Origin: Rhizobium mesosinicum
GTDB lineage: Bacteria; Pseudomonadota; Alphaproteobacteria; Rhizobiales; Rhizobiaceae
Direction of reading: 5' to 3'
NCBI RefSeq assembly: GCF_019511345.1
Contig: NZ_JAEUAK010000002.1
Span: 124,001 to 188,000 of the forward strand
Length of the DNA: 64,000 nucleotides
This document shows, in pieces, positions 1-10,601 of the stretch (position 1 is its first letter; the number at the start of each line of letters is the position of its first letter). The notes under the pieces were generated by a model. That model did not search any database, was not told the DNA's origin, and was given only the letters and a program-made list of their open reading frames with translations. The position numbers were made by a program, and so were the translations under genes.

Positions 1-478
1 CGCCTCCGTCGGCCTCAACGAAGCAATCTCGGAAGCGGTGGCCCTGGTGCAGCCGCAGGCAAACAGCCAGCGGGTCATCATCCGCACTGCCCTTTCGCAG
101 TCGGTGCCCGATGTTGTGGCCGACCTGCGTTCGATCAAGCAGATCGCGCTGAACATCCTGTCGAACGCTATCCGCTTCACACCGTCGGGCGGGCAGATCG
201 TCGTTTCCACCTCCTATGAGGCGAACGGAAGCGTGGCGATGCGGGTGCGGGATACCGGCATCGGCATGACACGCAGCGAACTCGACCAGGCGATGAAGCC
301 ATTCCGCCAGGTATCATCCACGCAGTCACGCCATCGCGGCGATGGCACCGGTCTCGGCCTGCCGCTGACTAAAGCAATGGTCGATGCCAACAGAGCAATT
401 TTCTCGATCAATTCTGCGCCGAACGAAGGCACGCTGGTGGAAATCACCTTCCCGTCGCAGCGTGTGCTGGCAGGCTAA
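1..478 (+). CDS. cbrA: Sensor histidine kinase, C-terminal part (CbrA-like), 5' end outside window
   Basis: This is the C-terminal ATP-binding (HATPase_c) part of a sensor histidine kinase. The reading frame is open from base 2, so the gene starts before the window. An N-box (NILSNAIRFT), a G1 box (DTGIGM), an F-box-like segment (MKPFRQVSS) and a G2 box (GDGTGLGL) appear in the normal order. The phospho-accepting histidine lies upstream and cannot be checked. The CbrA assignment rests on context: in Sinorhizobium meliloti, as I recall it, cbrA, an AsmA-like gene, acsA2 and potFGHI are neighbours, as here. CbrA belongs to the DivJ/PleC-type kinases acting on DivK in cell-cycle and envelope control. 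The family call is firm; the symbol is an inference. Confidence 0.75.
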   Translation, partial: ASVGLNEAISEAVALVQPQANSQRVIIRTALSQSVPDVVADLRSIKQIALNILSNAIRFTPSGGQIVVSTSYEANGSVAMRVRDTGIGMTRSELDQAMKPFRQVSSTQSRHRGDGTGLGLPLTKAMVDANRAIFSINSAPNEGTLVEITFPSQRVLAG

Positions 479-495
479 GCACTTATTTTCGCGCG

Positions 496-532
496 TTCCG
501 GACGCAAAACCGCTCTAACTTTGCTGGAATTA
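496..532. repeat. Rhizobial intergenic palindromic repeat, copy 1
   Basis: The segment begins TTCCGGACGCAAAACCGCT and ends GCTGGAATTA, so its ends (TTCCGG / GGAATT) are inverted. A second copy at 4793-4830 matches over most of its length. Elements of this sequence type are, from memory, common between genes in Rhizobium and Agrobacterium. It lies just after the kinase stop codon. Confidence 0.6.
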
Positions 533-544
533 TTCGCCAAAGAA

Positions 545-565
545 AAGGCAGCCAATGGCTGCCTT
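545..565 (-). terminator. Hairpin with T-rich tail downstream of acsA2
   Basis: AAGGCAGCC and GGCTGCCTT form a perfect 9-bp stem around a 3-nt loop. Read on the minus strand the stem is followed by TTTCTTT, as expected of a rho-independent terminator for acsA2, whose stop is about 190 bp away. On the plus strand no T-run follows, so it is unlikely to serve the kinase. Confidence 0.55.
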
Positions 566-677
566 CGAGAGTTGGTGCTGGTAAAACAAGAGCTTAGACG
601 ATCAACGTCATGTTTCGGGAACCGCAGTTCCAGACCATCTCTTCATGTATGGTCTCCAAGTTGGCTTCACCTTTGAC

Positions 678-700
678 AAACCTTTCTTAACGAAAGGTTT
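678..700. terminator. AT-rich hairpin just downstream of acsA2
   Basis: AAACCTTTC and GAAAGGTTT form a 9-bp stem with a 5-nt loop (TTAAC), about 50 bp beyond the acsA2 stop. The T-tail is poor on both strands. It could be an mRNA 3'-end structure or a weak terminator acting with the hairpin at 545-565. Confidence 0.35.
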
Positions 701-751
701 CCAAAACGCGGAATTGATCAACGGCAAAAGCTTATAGTTTAGCGGCCGCTT

Positions 752-2704
<1,953 letters not shown>

Positions 2705-2866
2705 TCAATCCTCCTCCCCAATCCGGAACTTATAGCATGCTGCATTGCATTATAAAGTGTGCAGCGACGCGATCCGCCACGCGTGGGATTTGCATATGCC
2801 CGGTATTTCATATATCCGGCAAAATCAGAAAATAACGGGTAACCGGCTGAAATTCCGGCGGAGCTC

Positions 2867-4765
2867 ATGAGTACGTCAAGACAAGGCAGATGGCGAAAAA
2901 GAATCGGCCCCGTCTCGCGCTGGCTGCCGGCATTTGCCCGTGTCTCCACCATCATGTTGTTAATCGGGCTTGCCTTCTTCCTCGCGCTCAGGATCGCCGC
3001 TCCCTATCTTATTTCCACCGGCTTCGTGCGCTCGGGCATCGAGGATGCCCTGTCGAAATGGACGGGCTATCACGCGGAGATCAAGGGCAATCCAGTCCTC
3101 GAATTCTGGCCGACGCCACGCATTACGCTCAACGAAGTCACCATCCGCCAGCCGCGCGGAAGCGGCGACAAACTGCTCGGCCGCATCGAGAGCCTTTCAG
3201 CCGATTTCAGCCTGATCGATGCGCTGCGCGGCCATACCCGCTTCCACGAATTTCACCTGCTAAGGCCCAACCTCTCGCTGACGCGTGACGAGAACGGCCT
3301 TATCGACTGGAGCTATGCCGGCCTTCTGGCGCGAGCCATCGCAGGTGTGCAGGACAACAACGGCACCGAGATTCTCGCTCCGAAGCTTGATGCCGATATC
3401 GGCGCCGTGACCGTCGAGGACGGCACGCTGACCCTGACGGATACGCAGACAGGCAATGTCTACCACTTCGACAGTGTCGCAGCAGATATCGCCTGGCCGA
3501 AGCTGTCGAAGGCAATTTCGGCCGTCCTCATCGCCCGATTCAACGGCCAGGACCTGAAGATCGATTTTTCCTCGGCCGCACCGCTGCTCGTCTTCGCCGG
3601 CAGGAATGCCGAGATGAAGGCCTCGATCGCTTCCAATCTGCTGACCGCGCGTTTTCAAGGCGTCGGCAGCATGGTGAGCCTGTCCTCGGTCTCAGGCAAT
3701 ATCAACGCCAGCTTTCCGGACGTGCCGGCCCTCTTGAAATGGTCCGGCAGATCGATACCGGGAATCGAGTCGCTGAAGAGCGCCTCGATGACCTCGGATG
3801 TGTCGTCGGTGTCAAACGGCTTCCGCTTCAACAATGTCAGCATGACGCTGAACGATGCGAGCGCCACCGGCGTGATGGATTTCACCGTCGCACCCGGCAA
3901 GCGGCCGAAGATCGGCGGGACGCTTGCTTTCGACCAGATGAACCTCAAGCCGTTCCTCGACGCTTTCGCTCTCCGACTTGCCGCCGGCGGTCTGGGCGAC
4001 ATGCTGCTACCAAGCCCTCTCGGACCGCTGCAACTTCTCGATCTGGACGTCCGGCTTTCCGCGCGACAGGCGCAGATGGGGATCTTTTTGCTTGCGGACG
4101 TCGGCGCCAGCGTGATTGTCGCCGGCGAGGAGGCGAAATTCGATATCGGCGAAAGCCAGTTCGAGGGCGGCGAGATGACTGCCCATCTGGAGGCGACCCG
4201 CCGCGATTTCGATGGCGGTGGCAAATTGCAGCTTTCGATCCGCAATGCGGACTTCAATGCGCTGGCCGAGAAATTGCAGCTCAAGGGGCCGCTGCCGCAT
4301 GCGATCGGCTCCCTCGACCTTTCGCTGGAGACGCCGAAGGCGATCTGGACGACGGGACTTGCCGATGTAACCGGCAAGCTCCGGTTCTGGACGGCATCGG
4401 GCTCCATTCCCGGTATCGACGTCTATGCACTTCGCACCCAGGCAGCGCAGAAGCCGTTCTTCGCGTTAAGCTCCACCGGAAACGGATCCTTCGCTTTCAG
4501 CAAGCTCGATCTTCGGGCCGACTTTGCCAATGGCACCGCGGAAATCCACGACGCGCGATTTGCCGGCTCCGATCAGACGCTGACACTATCAGGCGTCATC
4601 ACTTATCAGTCGAACGGGCTTGCGCTCTCCGGTGTACTGGAAGCGATCGATCCGGCAAAAGCGGTCGATCTGCCGCGCCTGCCCTTCTTCATCGGCGGCT
4701 CGTGGCCGAACCCTGTCATTTCGCCGGTGCCGCTGTTCAACGCACCCGCGAAAACCCAGCCTTAG
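2867..4765 (+). CDS. AsmA family protein
   Basis: This 632-residue protein has one N-terminal hydrophobic segment (about residues 22-45) followed by a long periplasmic region. The conserved AsmA start is visible around residues 50-110 (GYHAEIKGNP, PTPRITLNEV, RIESLSADFS). The C-terminal part carries the second AsmA module (SLDLSLETPK, LRADFANGTAEI, LTLSGVITYQ). AsmA-like proteins are inner-membrane-anchored bridge-type proteins linked to lipid or envelope homeostasis; the precise job of this copy is unknown. It sits alone between acsA2 (divergent) and potI (convergent). S. meliloti has an AsmA-like gene in the same place beside cbrA. Confidence 0.8.
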   Translation: MSTSRQGRWRKRIGPVSRWLPAFARVSTIMLLIGLAFFLALRIAAPYLISTGFVRSGIEDALSKWTGYHAEIKGNPVLEFWPTPRITLNEVTIRQPRGSGDKLLGRIESLSADFSLIDALRGHTRFHEFHLLRPNLSLTRDENGLIDWSYAGLLARAIAGVQDNNGTEILAPKLDADIGAVTVEDGTLTLTDTQTGNVYHFDSVAADIAWPKLSKAISAVLIARFNGQDLKIDFSSAAPLLVFAGRNAEMKASIASNLLTARFQGVGSMVSLSSVSGNINASFPDVPALLKWSGRSIPGIESLKSASMTSDVSSVSNGFRFNNVSMTLNDASATGVMDFTVAPGKRPKIGGTLAFDQMNLKPFLDAFALRLAAGGLGDMLLPSPLGPLQLLDLDVRLSARQAQMGIFLLADVGASVIVAGEEAKFDIGESQFEGGEMTAHLEATRRDFDGGGKLQLSIRNADFNALAEKLQLKGPLPHAIGSLDLSLETPKAIWTTGLADVTGKLRFWTASGSIPGIDVYALRTQAAQKPFFALSSTGNGSFAFSKLDLRADFANGTAEIHDARFAGSDQTLTLSGVITYQSNGLALSGVLEAIDPAKAVDLPRLPFFIGGSWPNPVISPVPLFNAPAKTQP

Positions 4766-4792
4766 CGCCTTTCCTGGTCAATTCCAGTGCAT

Positions 4793-4830
4793 TTCCGGAC
4801 GCAAATCCGCTACACACTTCGCCGGAATTA
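4793..4830. repeat. Rhizobial intergenic palindromic repeat, copy 2
   Basis: The segment begins TTCCGGACGCAAATCCGCT and ends GCCGGAATTA, closely matching the copy at 496-532. It fills most of the 68-bp gap between the convergent AsmA-like gene and potI, where it could act as a shared 3' structure. A partial flanking match, AATTCCAGTGC, precedes it. Confidence 0.6.
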
Positions 4831-4833
4831 CTC

Positions 4834-5652
4834 TTAAGCGCTCGCCGCCGCGGCCCTCTCATCGCGCTCGCGCTGCACTTCGCGACGCTTGGTGACGACA
4901 GATGCGCAGATGACGCCAACCGTCACGATGGCAATCAGGATGGTGCAGACCGCGTTGATTTCAGGCGTGACGCCAAGACGCACCTGGCTGTAGATCTTCA
5001 TCGGCAGCGTGGTTGCGCCCGGTCCTGATGTGAAGCTCGCAATCACGAGATCGTCTAGCGACAGGGTGAAGGCGAGGACCCAGCCGGAAAATACGGCAGG
5101 CGAGATGATCGGCAGCGTCACCTCGAAGAAGGTTCTGACCGGCGGGGCGCCGAGATCTTGAGCGGCCTCCTCGATCGACTGGTCGAAGCTCAGAAGCCGT
5201 GACTGCACGACGACGGCAACGAAGCACATGGTCAGCGTCGTGTGCGCCAGAGTGATGGTCCAGAAGCCGCGGTCAAGGCCGATTGCCACAAAGAGTAACA
5301 ACAGCGACAGGCCGGTGATGACTTCGGGCATGACAAGCGGCGCATAGACCATTCCCGAGAAAAGCATGCGGCCCCGGAAGCGCGTGTAGCGCACCAGCGT
5401 CAGCGCCGCCATCGTGCCGAGGATGGTCGCGAACGTGGCCGAAAGCAGACCGACGCGGATCGTCACCCATGCGGCATCGAGCAAAGCCTGGTTCGAAAGC
5501 AGCGAGACATACCATTTGGCGGAGAAGCCGCCCCAGACGGTGACGAGCTTCGACTCATTGAACGAGAAGACGACAAGAAGCACGATCGGCAAGTAGAGGA
5601 AGGCAAAGCCGAGCACCACGGAGATGATATTGAAGCGGGTCCACCTCAGCAT
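4834..5652 (-). CDS. potI: Putrescine/polyamine ABC transporter permease PotI
   Basis: This is one of the two inner-membrane permeases of a PotFGHI-type polyamine importer. The 272-residue protein has about six hydrophobic segments. The EAA coupling motif EEAAQDLGAPPVRTFFEV in the second half contacts the ATPase. It follows potH with a 3-bp gap and ends the potFGHI unit. The tail is charged (KRREVQRERDE). Pot-type and spermidine (PotABCD) or opine permeases cannot be separated by sequence reading alone, but the four-gene PotFGHI order and the S. meliloti arrangement favour putrescine. Confidence 0.88.
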   Translation of the reverse strand: MLRWTRFNIISVVLGFAFLYLPIVLLVVFSFNESKLVTVWGGFSAKWYVSLLSNQALLDAAWVTIRVGLLSATFATILGTMAALTLVRYTRFRGRMLFSGMVYAPLVMPEVITGLSLLLLFVAIGLDRGFWTITLAHTTLTMCFVAVVVQSRLLSFDQSIEEAAQDLGAPPVRTFFEVTLPIISPAVFSGWVLAFTLSLDDLVIASFTSGPGATTLPMKIYSQVRLGVTPEINAVCTILIAIVTVGVICASVVTKRREVQRERDERAAAASA

Positions 5653-5655
5653 GAC

Positions 5656-6567
5656 TTATCTCCCCCGCTCTTCGGCTTTGGCCTGCGCGTTCTGGAAGAA
5701 GACTATCGGGATCACCAGGATCAGCAACAGGATCGTTGCTACGGCCGAAGAGACCGGCCAGTCGCGGTTGGAATTGAATTCGCTCCAGAGTGTCTTACCG
5801 ATCATCAGCGTCTGCGAGCCGCCGAGAAGATCGGGGATGACGAACTCACCGACAGCCGGAATGAAGACCAGCATGCAGCCGGCAATCACACCGGGGATCG
5901 ATAGTGGGAAAGTGACGCGCCAGAATGCCCGGATCGGCGTGCAGCCGAGGTCCTGCGCCGCCTCGATCAGCGTGCCATCCATCTTTTCGAGAGCGGAATA
6001 GAGCGGCAGCACCATGAAGGGCAGATAGGAATAAACGATACCGATATAGACGGCCGTATTAGTGTTGAGGATGATCAGCGGGCTGTCGATGATGTGCAGC
6101 GACAGGAGGAGTTGGTTGAGCAATCCCTCCGGCTTCAGGATTGCGATCCAGGAATAGACGCGGATCAGGAAGCTCGTCCAGAACGGCAGGATGACGAGCA
6201 TCAGCAGCGTCGGGCGAATGGTACGCGGCGCCTGCGCCATGCCATAGGCGATCGGATAGGCGATCAACAGCATCAGGAATGTGGAAATCCCAGCGATGAT
6301 GACGCTCGACAGATAGGCGTTGAAGTAAAGCGGATCGTCCGTCAGATAGCCGTAATTGTCGAAAGAGAAGGTCGCCACCTTGCTCCAGAAACCGCTCCAG
6401 CCATCGGCAAGTGAAAACACCGGCTCATAAGGCGGAATGGCGATTGCCGTCGTCGACAGCGAAATCCGAAAGACGATGAAGAACGGCGCCAGAAAGAAGA
6501 GCAGCAGCCAGGCATAGGGAATGATGATCACGAGGCGGTTGTAGAAGCGTGAGGCAAACGTTCCCAT
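5656..6567 (-). CDS. potH: Putrescine/polyamine ABC transporter permease PotH
   Basis: This is the second membrane subunit of the importer, 303 residues long. The first hydrophobic segment (YAWLLLFFLAPFFIVFRISL) is followed by a large periplasmic loop typical of PotH/PotB and then five further hydrophobic stretches. The EAA motif is IEAAQDLGCTPIRAFWRV. It lies between potG (4-bp gap) and potI (3-bp gap), so the three are almost certainly translated from one message and assemble as a PotH-PotI heterodimer on a PotG dimer. Confidence 0.88.
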   Translation of the reverse strand: MGTFASRFYNRLVIIIPYAWLLLFFLAPFFIVFRISLSTTAIAIPPYEPVFSLADGWSGFWSKVATFSFDNYGYLTDDPLYFNAYLSSVIIAGISTFLMLLIAYPIAYGMAQAPRTIRPTLLMLVILPFWTSFLIRVYSWIAILKPEGLLNQLLLSLHIIDSPLIILNTNTAVYIGIVYSYLPFMVLPLYSALEKMDGTLIEAAQDLGCTPIRAFWRVTFPLSIPGVIAGCMLVFIPAVGEFVIPDLLGGSQTLMIGKTLWSEFNSNRDWPVSSAVATILLLILVIPIVFFQNAQAKAEERGR

Positions 6568-6571
6568 AGGC

Positions 6572-7714
6572 TCAATCCTTCAACAGCACGCCGGCATCCT
6601 CATCGAAGGACACCCAGACTTCCTGATCATAGGTGAAGGGGTCGTCGACGGAACGCTGTGCGTTGAGGGAGGAGGCTCTGACGAATTTTCCGCTCGGCAG
6701 CCTGATATGGAAGACGGTCATGTCGCCGAGATAACCGATATCCCAGATCTCGCCCTTGGCGGCATTGAACGAGGCATTGGCGGGTGCTGCACGCGTGACG
6801 CGGATCTTTTCCGGGCGAATGGCAAAGCCGACCGTGTCGCCGACAGCAGGCGCCTCAGTGGTGGCGATGCGGATCGAGAAGCCGCTTTCGACTGATATCT
6901 CAAGTGCGCCGCTTCCTGTGCTTGTCGCCTTGCCGTCGAAGATGTTCACGTCGCCGATGAAATCGGCCACGAAGCGTGAATTCGGTGCCTCATAGATCTC
7001 GGCAGGCGTTGCCACCTGTACCACCTTGCCATGGCTCATGACGGCGATACGATCGGCCATCGTCATCGCCTCTTCCTGGTCGTGGGTGACGACGACGAAG
7101 GTGAGGCCGAGGTTCTGCTGCAGATCCATCAGTTCGAACTGGGTTTCCTCACGCAGTTTCTTGTCGAGCGCGCCGAGCGGCTCGTCGAGCAGCAGCACCT
7201 TCGGGCGCTTGGCGAGCGAACGGGCGAGCGCCACGCGCTGACGCTGACCGCCAGAGAGCTGGTTGGGCTTGCGGGAGGCGAACTGCTCGAGCTTCACGAG
7301 CTTGAGCATCTGCGATACGCGCTCAGCAATCTCGTCCTTCGGCATTCCATCCTGCCTCAAGCCGAAGGCAATGTTCTTCTCGACCGTCATATGCGGGAAA
7401 AGGGCATAAGACTGGAACATCATGTTGACCGGCCGCTTGTAGGGCGGCGTGCCGGCGAGATCGGCGCCATCGAGCACGATCTCACCCGACGTCGGCTGCT
7501 CGAATCCGGCCAGCATGCGCAAGAGTGTGGACTTGCCGCAGCCGGACGCGCCAAGCAGCGCAAAGAACTCGCGGTGATAGATATTCAGCGACAGGTCATT
7601 GACGGCAGTAAAATCGCCGAAGCGTTTGGTGACATTCCTAAAAGCAATGAAGGGTTTTGCAGACGGATCGGTCCATGGCGCGAACGCGCGGCGGATATTG
7701 CCGAGAGACTTCAT
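6572..7714 (-). CDS. potG: Putrescine/polyamine ABC transporter ATP-binding protein PotG
   Basis: This is the ATPase of the importer, 380 residues long. The Walker A motif GASGCGKST is near residue 55, the Q-loop (QSYALFPHM) and the signature LSGGQRQRVALARS follow, then Walker B VLLLDEPLGALD and the switch histidine in VVTHDQEEA. The C-terminal 130 residues form a TOBE-type regulatory domain (GFAIRPEKIRVT), usual for this subfamily. The roughly 30-residue N-terminal extension before the first strand is like PotG of other bacteria. It is separated from potF by 88 bp containing two hairpins, which may lower its expression relative to the binding protein. Confidence 0.92.
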   Translation of the reverse strand: MKSLGNIRRAFAPWTDPSAKPFIAFRNVTKRFGDFTAVNDLSLNIYHREFFALLGASGCGKSTLLRMLAGFEQPTSGEIVLDGADLAGTPPYKRPVNMMFQSYALFPHMTVEKNIAFGLRQDGMPKDEIAERVSQMLKLVKLEQFASRKPNQLSGGQRQRVALARSLAKRPKVLLLDEPLGALDKKLREETQFELMDLQQNLGLTFVVVTHDQEEAMTMADRIAVMSHGKVVQVATPAEIYEAPNSRFVADFIGDVNIFDGKATSTGSGALEISVESGFSIRIATTEAPAVGDTVGFAIRPEKIRVTRAAPANASFNAAKGEIWDIGYLGDMTVFHIRLPSGKFVRASSLNAQRSVDDPFTYDQEVWVSFDEDAGVLLKD

Positions 7715-7740
7715 ATTATTCCCCGAAATACACGGTTTCA

Positions 7741-7793
7741 GCCGGCCTCCCCAGGCCGGTAATTGAAAGGCCCGGACGTTTCCGTCCGGGCCT
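7741..7793 (-). promoter_or_regulatory. Hairpin pair between potF and potG
   Basis: A perfect 11-bp stem (AGGCCCGGACG / CGTCCGGGCCT, 7768-7778 and 7783-7793) with a 4-nt loop is followed on the minus strand by TTTCAATTACC. A second stem GCCGGCCT / AGGCCGG lies at 7741-7758. In binding-protein operons such structures commonly protect the upstream message or cause partial termination, giving more PotF than PotGHI. The role here is inferred from position. Confidence 0.55.
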
Positions 7794-7802
7794 GGTATCG
7801 TC

Positions 7803-8900
7803 TTACTGGCCAGTGACGACCTTCGTCCAGATTCGCGTCGCCGTGCGCTGGGTCTTCGGATCCCACGGCCGCACCGTGAAAAGACCCTTCATTACCTCAT
7901 CCGTCGGATAGACGGCCGGGTCTTCCAGCACCTCTTTGCTGACGAACTGCTGCGAGGCCTTGTTGCCGTTGGCATAGAAGGTGAAGTCGCTCGCCTTGGC
8001 GATGACTTCCGGCTTCATCATGTAGTTCAGGAATTCATGCGCTTCGGCCACATGCTTGGCATCGGCGGGGATCGCCATCATGTCGAACCACATCTGTGCA
8101 CCCTGCACAGGAATCGAGTAGTTGACCTCCACGCCATTCTTGGCTTCGGCCGCGCGGTCGCGGGCCTGCAGCATGTCGCCGGAATAGCCGAAGGCGATGC
8201 ATATATCGCCATTGGCAAGGGCATTGATGTATTCGGACGAGTGGAACTTGCGAATGTAGGGGCGAGCGGCCGTCAGCAACTCTTCGACCTTCTTGAAATC
8301 CTCGGCCTTGGTGGAGTTCGGGTCGAGGCCGAGATATCGCAGCGCCGTGGTTATCACGTCCTTCGGCGTATCGAGCACATAGATACCGCAATCCTTGAAT
8401 TTTGCCGCAACCTTCGGATCGAAGATCACTTCAAGGCCGGGCTTGGCATCGGAGCCGAGGATCTCGGCGACCTTCTTGACGTTGTAGCCGATGCCATCGG
8501 TACCCCACATGTAATCGACAGCATATTCGTTGCCCGGGTCGTATTCGGCGGTGCGCTGCTGGATCACATCCCACATGTTAGAAAGGTTCGGGAGCTTGGA
8601 CTTGTCGAGCTTCTGGAAGACGCCGGCCTGGATCTGGCGCTGCAGGAAGTCGGCTGTCGGAACGACGACGTCGTAACCCGTGCCTCCAGCGAGCAGCTTG
8701 GTTTCCACGGTCTCGTTGGAATCGAACGTGTCGTAGACAACCTTGATGCCGGTTTCCTTGGTGAAGTCCTCAAGGATCGAGTTGTCGATATAATCGGACC
8801 AGTTGTAGACGTTGACCACGCGCTCCTGCGCGAAGACCGGCGCGGCAGCAAGGAGAGCGACAACGGCAACTGCCGTCAGGCTGGCGATTCTTGACCTCAT
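7803..8900 (-). CDS. potF: Putrescine-type periplasmic binding protein PotF
   Basis: This is the periplasmic substrate-binding protein of the importer, 365 residues long. A clear signal peptide (about residues 1-25, hydrophobic AVAVVALLAAAPVFA) precedes the mature start. The mature protein begins with the PotF/PotD pattern VNVYNWSDYID and continues with FDSNETVETKLLAGG, GYDVVVPTADFL, YMWGTDGIGYN and the late VAEAHEFLNYMMKPE. It is the first gene of potFGHI. Whether it prefers putrescine, spermidine or a related compound cannot be read from the sequence. Confidence 0.88.
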   Translation of the reverse strand: MRSRIASLTAVAVVALLAAAPVFAQERVVNVYNWSDYIDNSILEDFTKETGIKVVYDTFDSNETVETKLLAGGTGYDVVVPTADFLQRQIQAGVFQKLDKSKLPNLSNMWDVIQQRTAEYDPGNEYAVDYMWGTDGIGYNVKKVAEILGSDAKPGLEVIFDPKVAAKFKDCGIYVLDTPKDVITTALRYLGLDPNSTKAEDFKKVEELLTAARPYIRKFHSSEYINALANGDICIAFGYSGDMLQARDRAAEAKNGVEVNYSIPVQGAQMWFDMMAIPADAKHVAEAHEFLNYMMKPEVIAKASDFTFYANGNKASQQFVSKEVLEDPAVYPTDEVMKGLFTVRPWDPKTQRTATRIWTKVVTGQ

Positions 8901-9027
8901 AATATCTCCTGTTTCTTAAAGGCGTCGCGCCACCGGACACCTCTTCTTCCCTCTGGTTTGAACGCAGACTAGAAAGGAATTTCTGAGCCTACAAGCGCAA
9001 AATCCTGCAGTGTCAACGATTTCACAC

Positions 9028-10422
9028 TCACTGAAAATCGAAGCTTCCAAGGCCGGCAGAAGTCTCGTCCAGTGCGAGTGGACGGGTGAGCGGCGGCTCG
9101 GCCCGCGAAAGGCATCCTCGCCTCTCGCAAAGGCGGCAGGCGGGGCCGACGGCGACCTGTAAAGCATCGCTTCGACCGTAGACCAGACTGTCGCGCAGGG
9201 CGGCATCGCAGCCGATCAGCAGAGCCGTGCGCCGCAACCGTTCGCCGAATCCGACAACAGGCCCTTCCAGCGTGCGTGCGATCGTCAGGAAAGTCCAACC
9301 ATCGGGCATGACGACCGTCTCGGCCAATATCCTTTCGGGCTCCTGAAAGGCTGCATGGACATTGAGCTTCGGACAGTTGCCGCCGAAGCGTGCCTGAGGA
9401 AAGCCTTGAGCACCTGCCTTGCGGATTACATGCCCTGCGGCATCAATTTCCATGAGAAAGAACGGAATGCCCGCAGCACCGGGACGCTGCAGCATGACGA
9501 GGCGCGCCGCAGCGTGGCCGAAGGAGACAGCGAAACGGGCACGGATGAGATCGATGTCGTATCGGGTATTCTGTGCGGCAAGAAGAAAGGCCCCGTAAGG
9601 CATCAGCAAGGCGAGCGCCGCGCTGCGCGTAAGTTCGAAGCGGGCGATGCGCCGCGCCTCATCGGAAGACAAGGGCAACTCGTCGAGCGCGGCTTCGATC
9701 TGGGACCGCAGAGCGAGCCTTGCGACTTCGGTGGCTATCTCCTGCGCCTGATCGGCCCGCGAAAGGCGCTCGGACAAAAAAAGCCGCATCGAGTGACGGT
9801 CGAAGCGGCGACGCAGATCCGGCATGACGTGGACAGGCAGGATGCGGGTGGCGATGCCGCGCTCGTTCTTCAGCCAGTCCTTCAGGTCACCGCCGGCAAC
9901 AAGCCCATTGGCGAAACTTTCGGCCGCCGCCTCGATGTCGGCGAAATAAGCGGGGCGGCGCTCCAGCACCTCCCTCACCTCATCCAGGGGCAGGCGGCCG
10001 GAAGCGACCGGCACACGGTCGTCCCCCGCCATCAAGGCGGTCAGGTCGGAAAGCCGGGCGGCCTGCTCGCGATAGGCGCGGTAGAGCTTGATCACCCCGC
10101 CGGCCGCGTTCGGCGCGGCATCGGCCACTTCGACAAGCTCCTGATCACCCGGCAACTCACCCGACAGCAACGGATCGGCGAACACTTCCTTCAGCTGACC
10201 AAGGCCGCCGGCAGTTTCGCCCTGTAGTTCCTCAAGATCGATGCGGTAGACGGAAGAGAGCTTGAGCAGCAGTTGCACCGTCAACGGGCGCTGATTGCGT
10301 TCGATGAGATTCAGATAGGAGGGCGATATCTCCAGCGCCTCGGCCATAGCAGTCTGCGTCAATGCCAGCGCATTGCGGATACGCCTGACTTTCGGCCCCG
10401 CAAAGATCTTCCGTTCCGCCAT
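9028..10422 (-). CDS. XRE-family short-chain acyl-CoA responsive regulator (RamB/ScfR-like)
   Basis: This transcription factor is divergent from isocitrate lyase, the arrangement typical of RamB/ScfR-type regulators of acetate and propionate metabolism. The 464-residue protein has an N-terminal helix-turn-helix (about residues 8-65, with ALTQTAMAEALEISPSYLNLIER). An IrrE-N-like central domain follows in which the protease HEXXH motif is not evident. The C-terminal region carries a cysteine cluster CRLCERRGC near residue 430, as in DUF2083 members. The repeated TTTACA sites in the shared intergenic region are probable operators for it. The DNA-binding family is certain; the effector is inferred. 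Confidence 0.82.
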   Translation of the reverse strand: MAERKIFAGPKVRRIRNALALTQTAMAEALEISPSYLNLIERNQRPLTVQLLLKLSSVYRIDLEELQGETAGGLGQLKEVFADPLLSGELPGDQELVEVADAAPNAAGGVIKLYRAYREQAARLSDLTALMAGDDRVPVASGRLPLDEVREVLERRPAYFADIEAAAESFANGLVAGGDLKDWLKNERGIATRILPVHVMPDLRRRFDRHSMRLFLSERLSRADQAQEIATEVARLALRSQIEAALDELPLSSDEARRIARFELTRSAALALLMPYGAFLLAAQNTRYDIDLIRARFAVSFGHAAARLVMLQRPGAAGIPFFLMEIDAAGHVIRKAGAQGFPQARFGGNCPKLNVHAAFQEPERILAETVVMPDGWTFLTIARTLEGPVVGFGERLRRTALLIGCDAALRDSLVYGRSDALQVAVGPACRLCERRGCLSRAEPPLTRPLALDETSAGLGSFDFQ

Positions 10423-10431
10423 GTCACATCC

Positions 10432-10557
10432 TTTACATGTCGATCTTTACAAGTTTTTACAAAATTACAAAACAAGTCTGTAAATCCTCCTCATCCTAAC
10501 CTCTTTCCTCACCTTGATTCAAAGGTTTTTCTGGATAATTTCCGCGTTTTTGTAAAT
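10432..10557. promoter_or_regulatory. Array of TTTACA/TGTAAA sites between the regulator and aceA
   Basis: The divergent intergenic region holds repeated TTTACA or its complement: TTTACATG at 10432, TTTACAAG at 10446, TTTTTACAAAATTACAAAA from 10454, TGTAAA at 10479 and 10551. Two further TTTACA words sit at the aceA start (10597 and 10612). Their density here and position support an operator array for the RamB/ScfR-like protein controlling itself and aceA. Confidence 0.55.
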
Positions 10558-10601
10558 CCTGTCATCAGCGCTCAGGCGTCGAAGTCCTAGAGGAGATTTA
10601 C

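Noticed and set aside
9116..9298. Short minus-strand frames overlapping the start of the RamB/ScfR-like C-terminus (8916-9298)
   Set aside because: They lie in other frames within the 3' end of the regulator gene, are Arg/Cys/Pro-rich shadows, and lack ribosome-binding sites.
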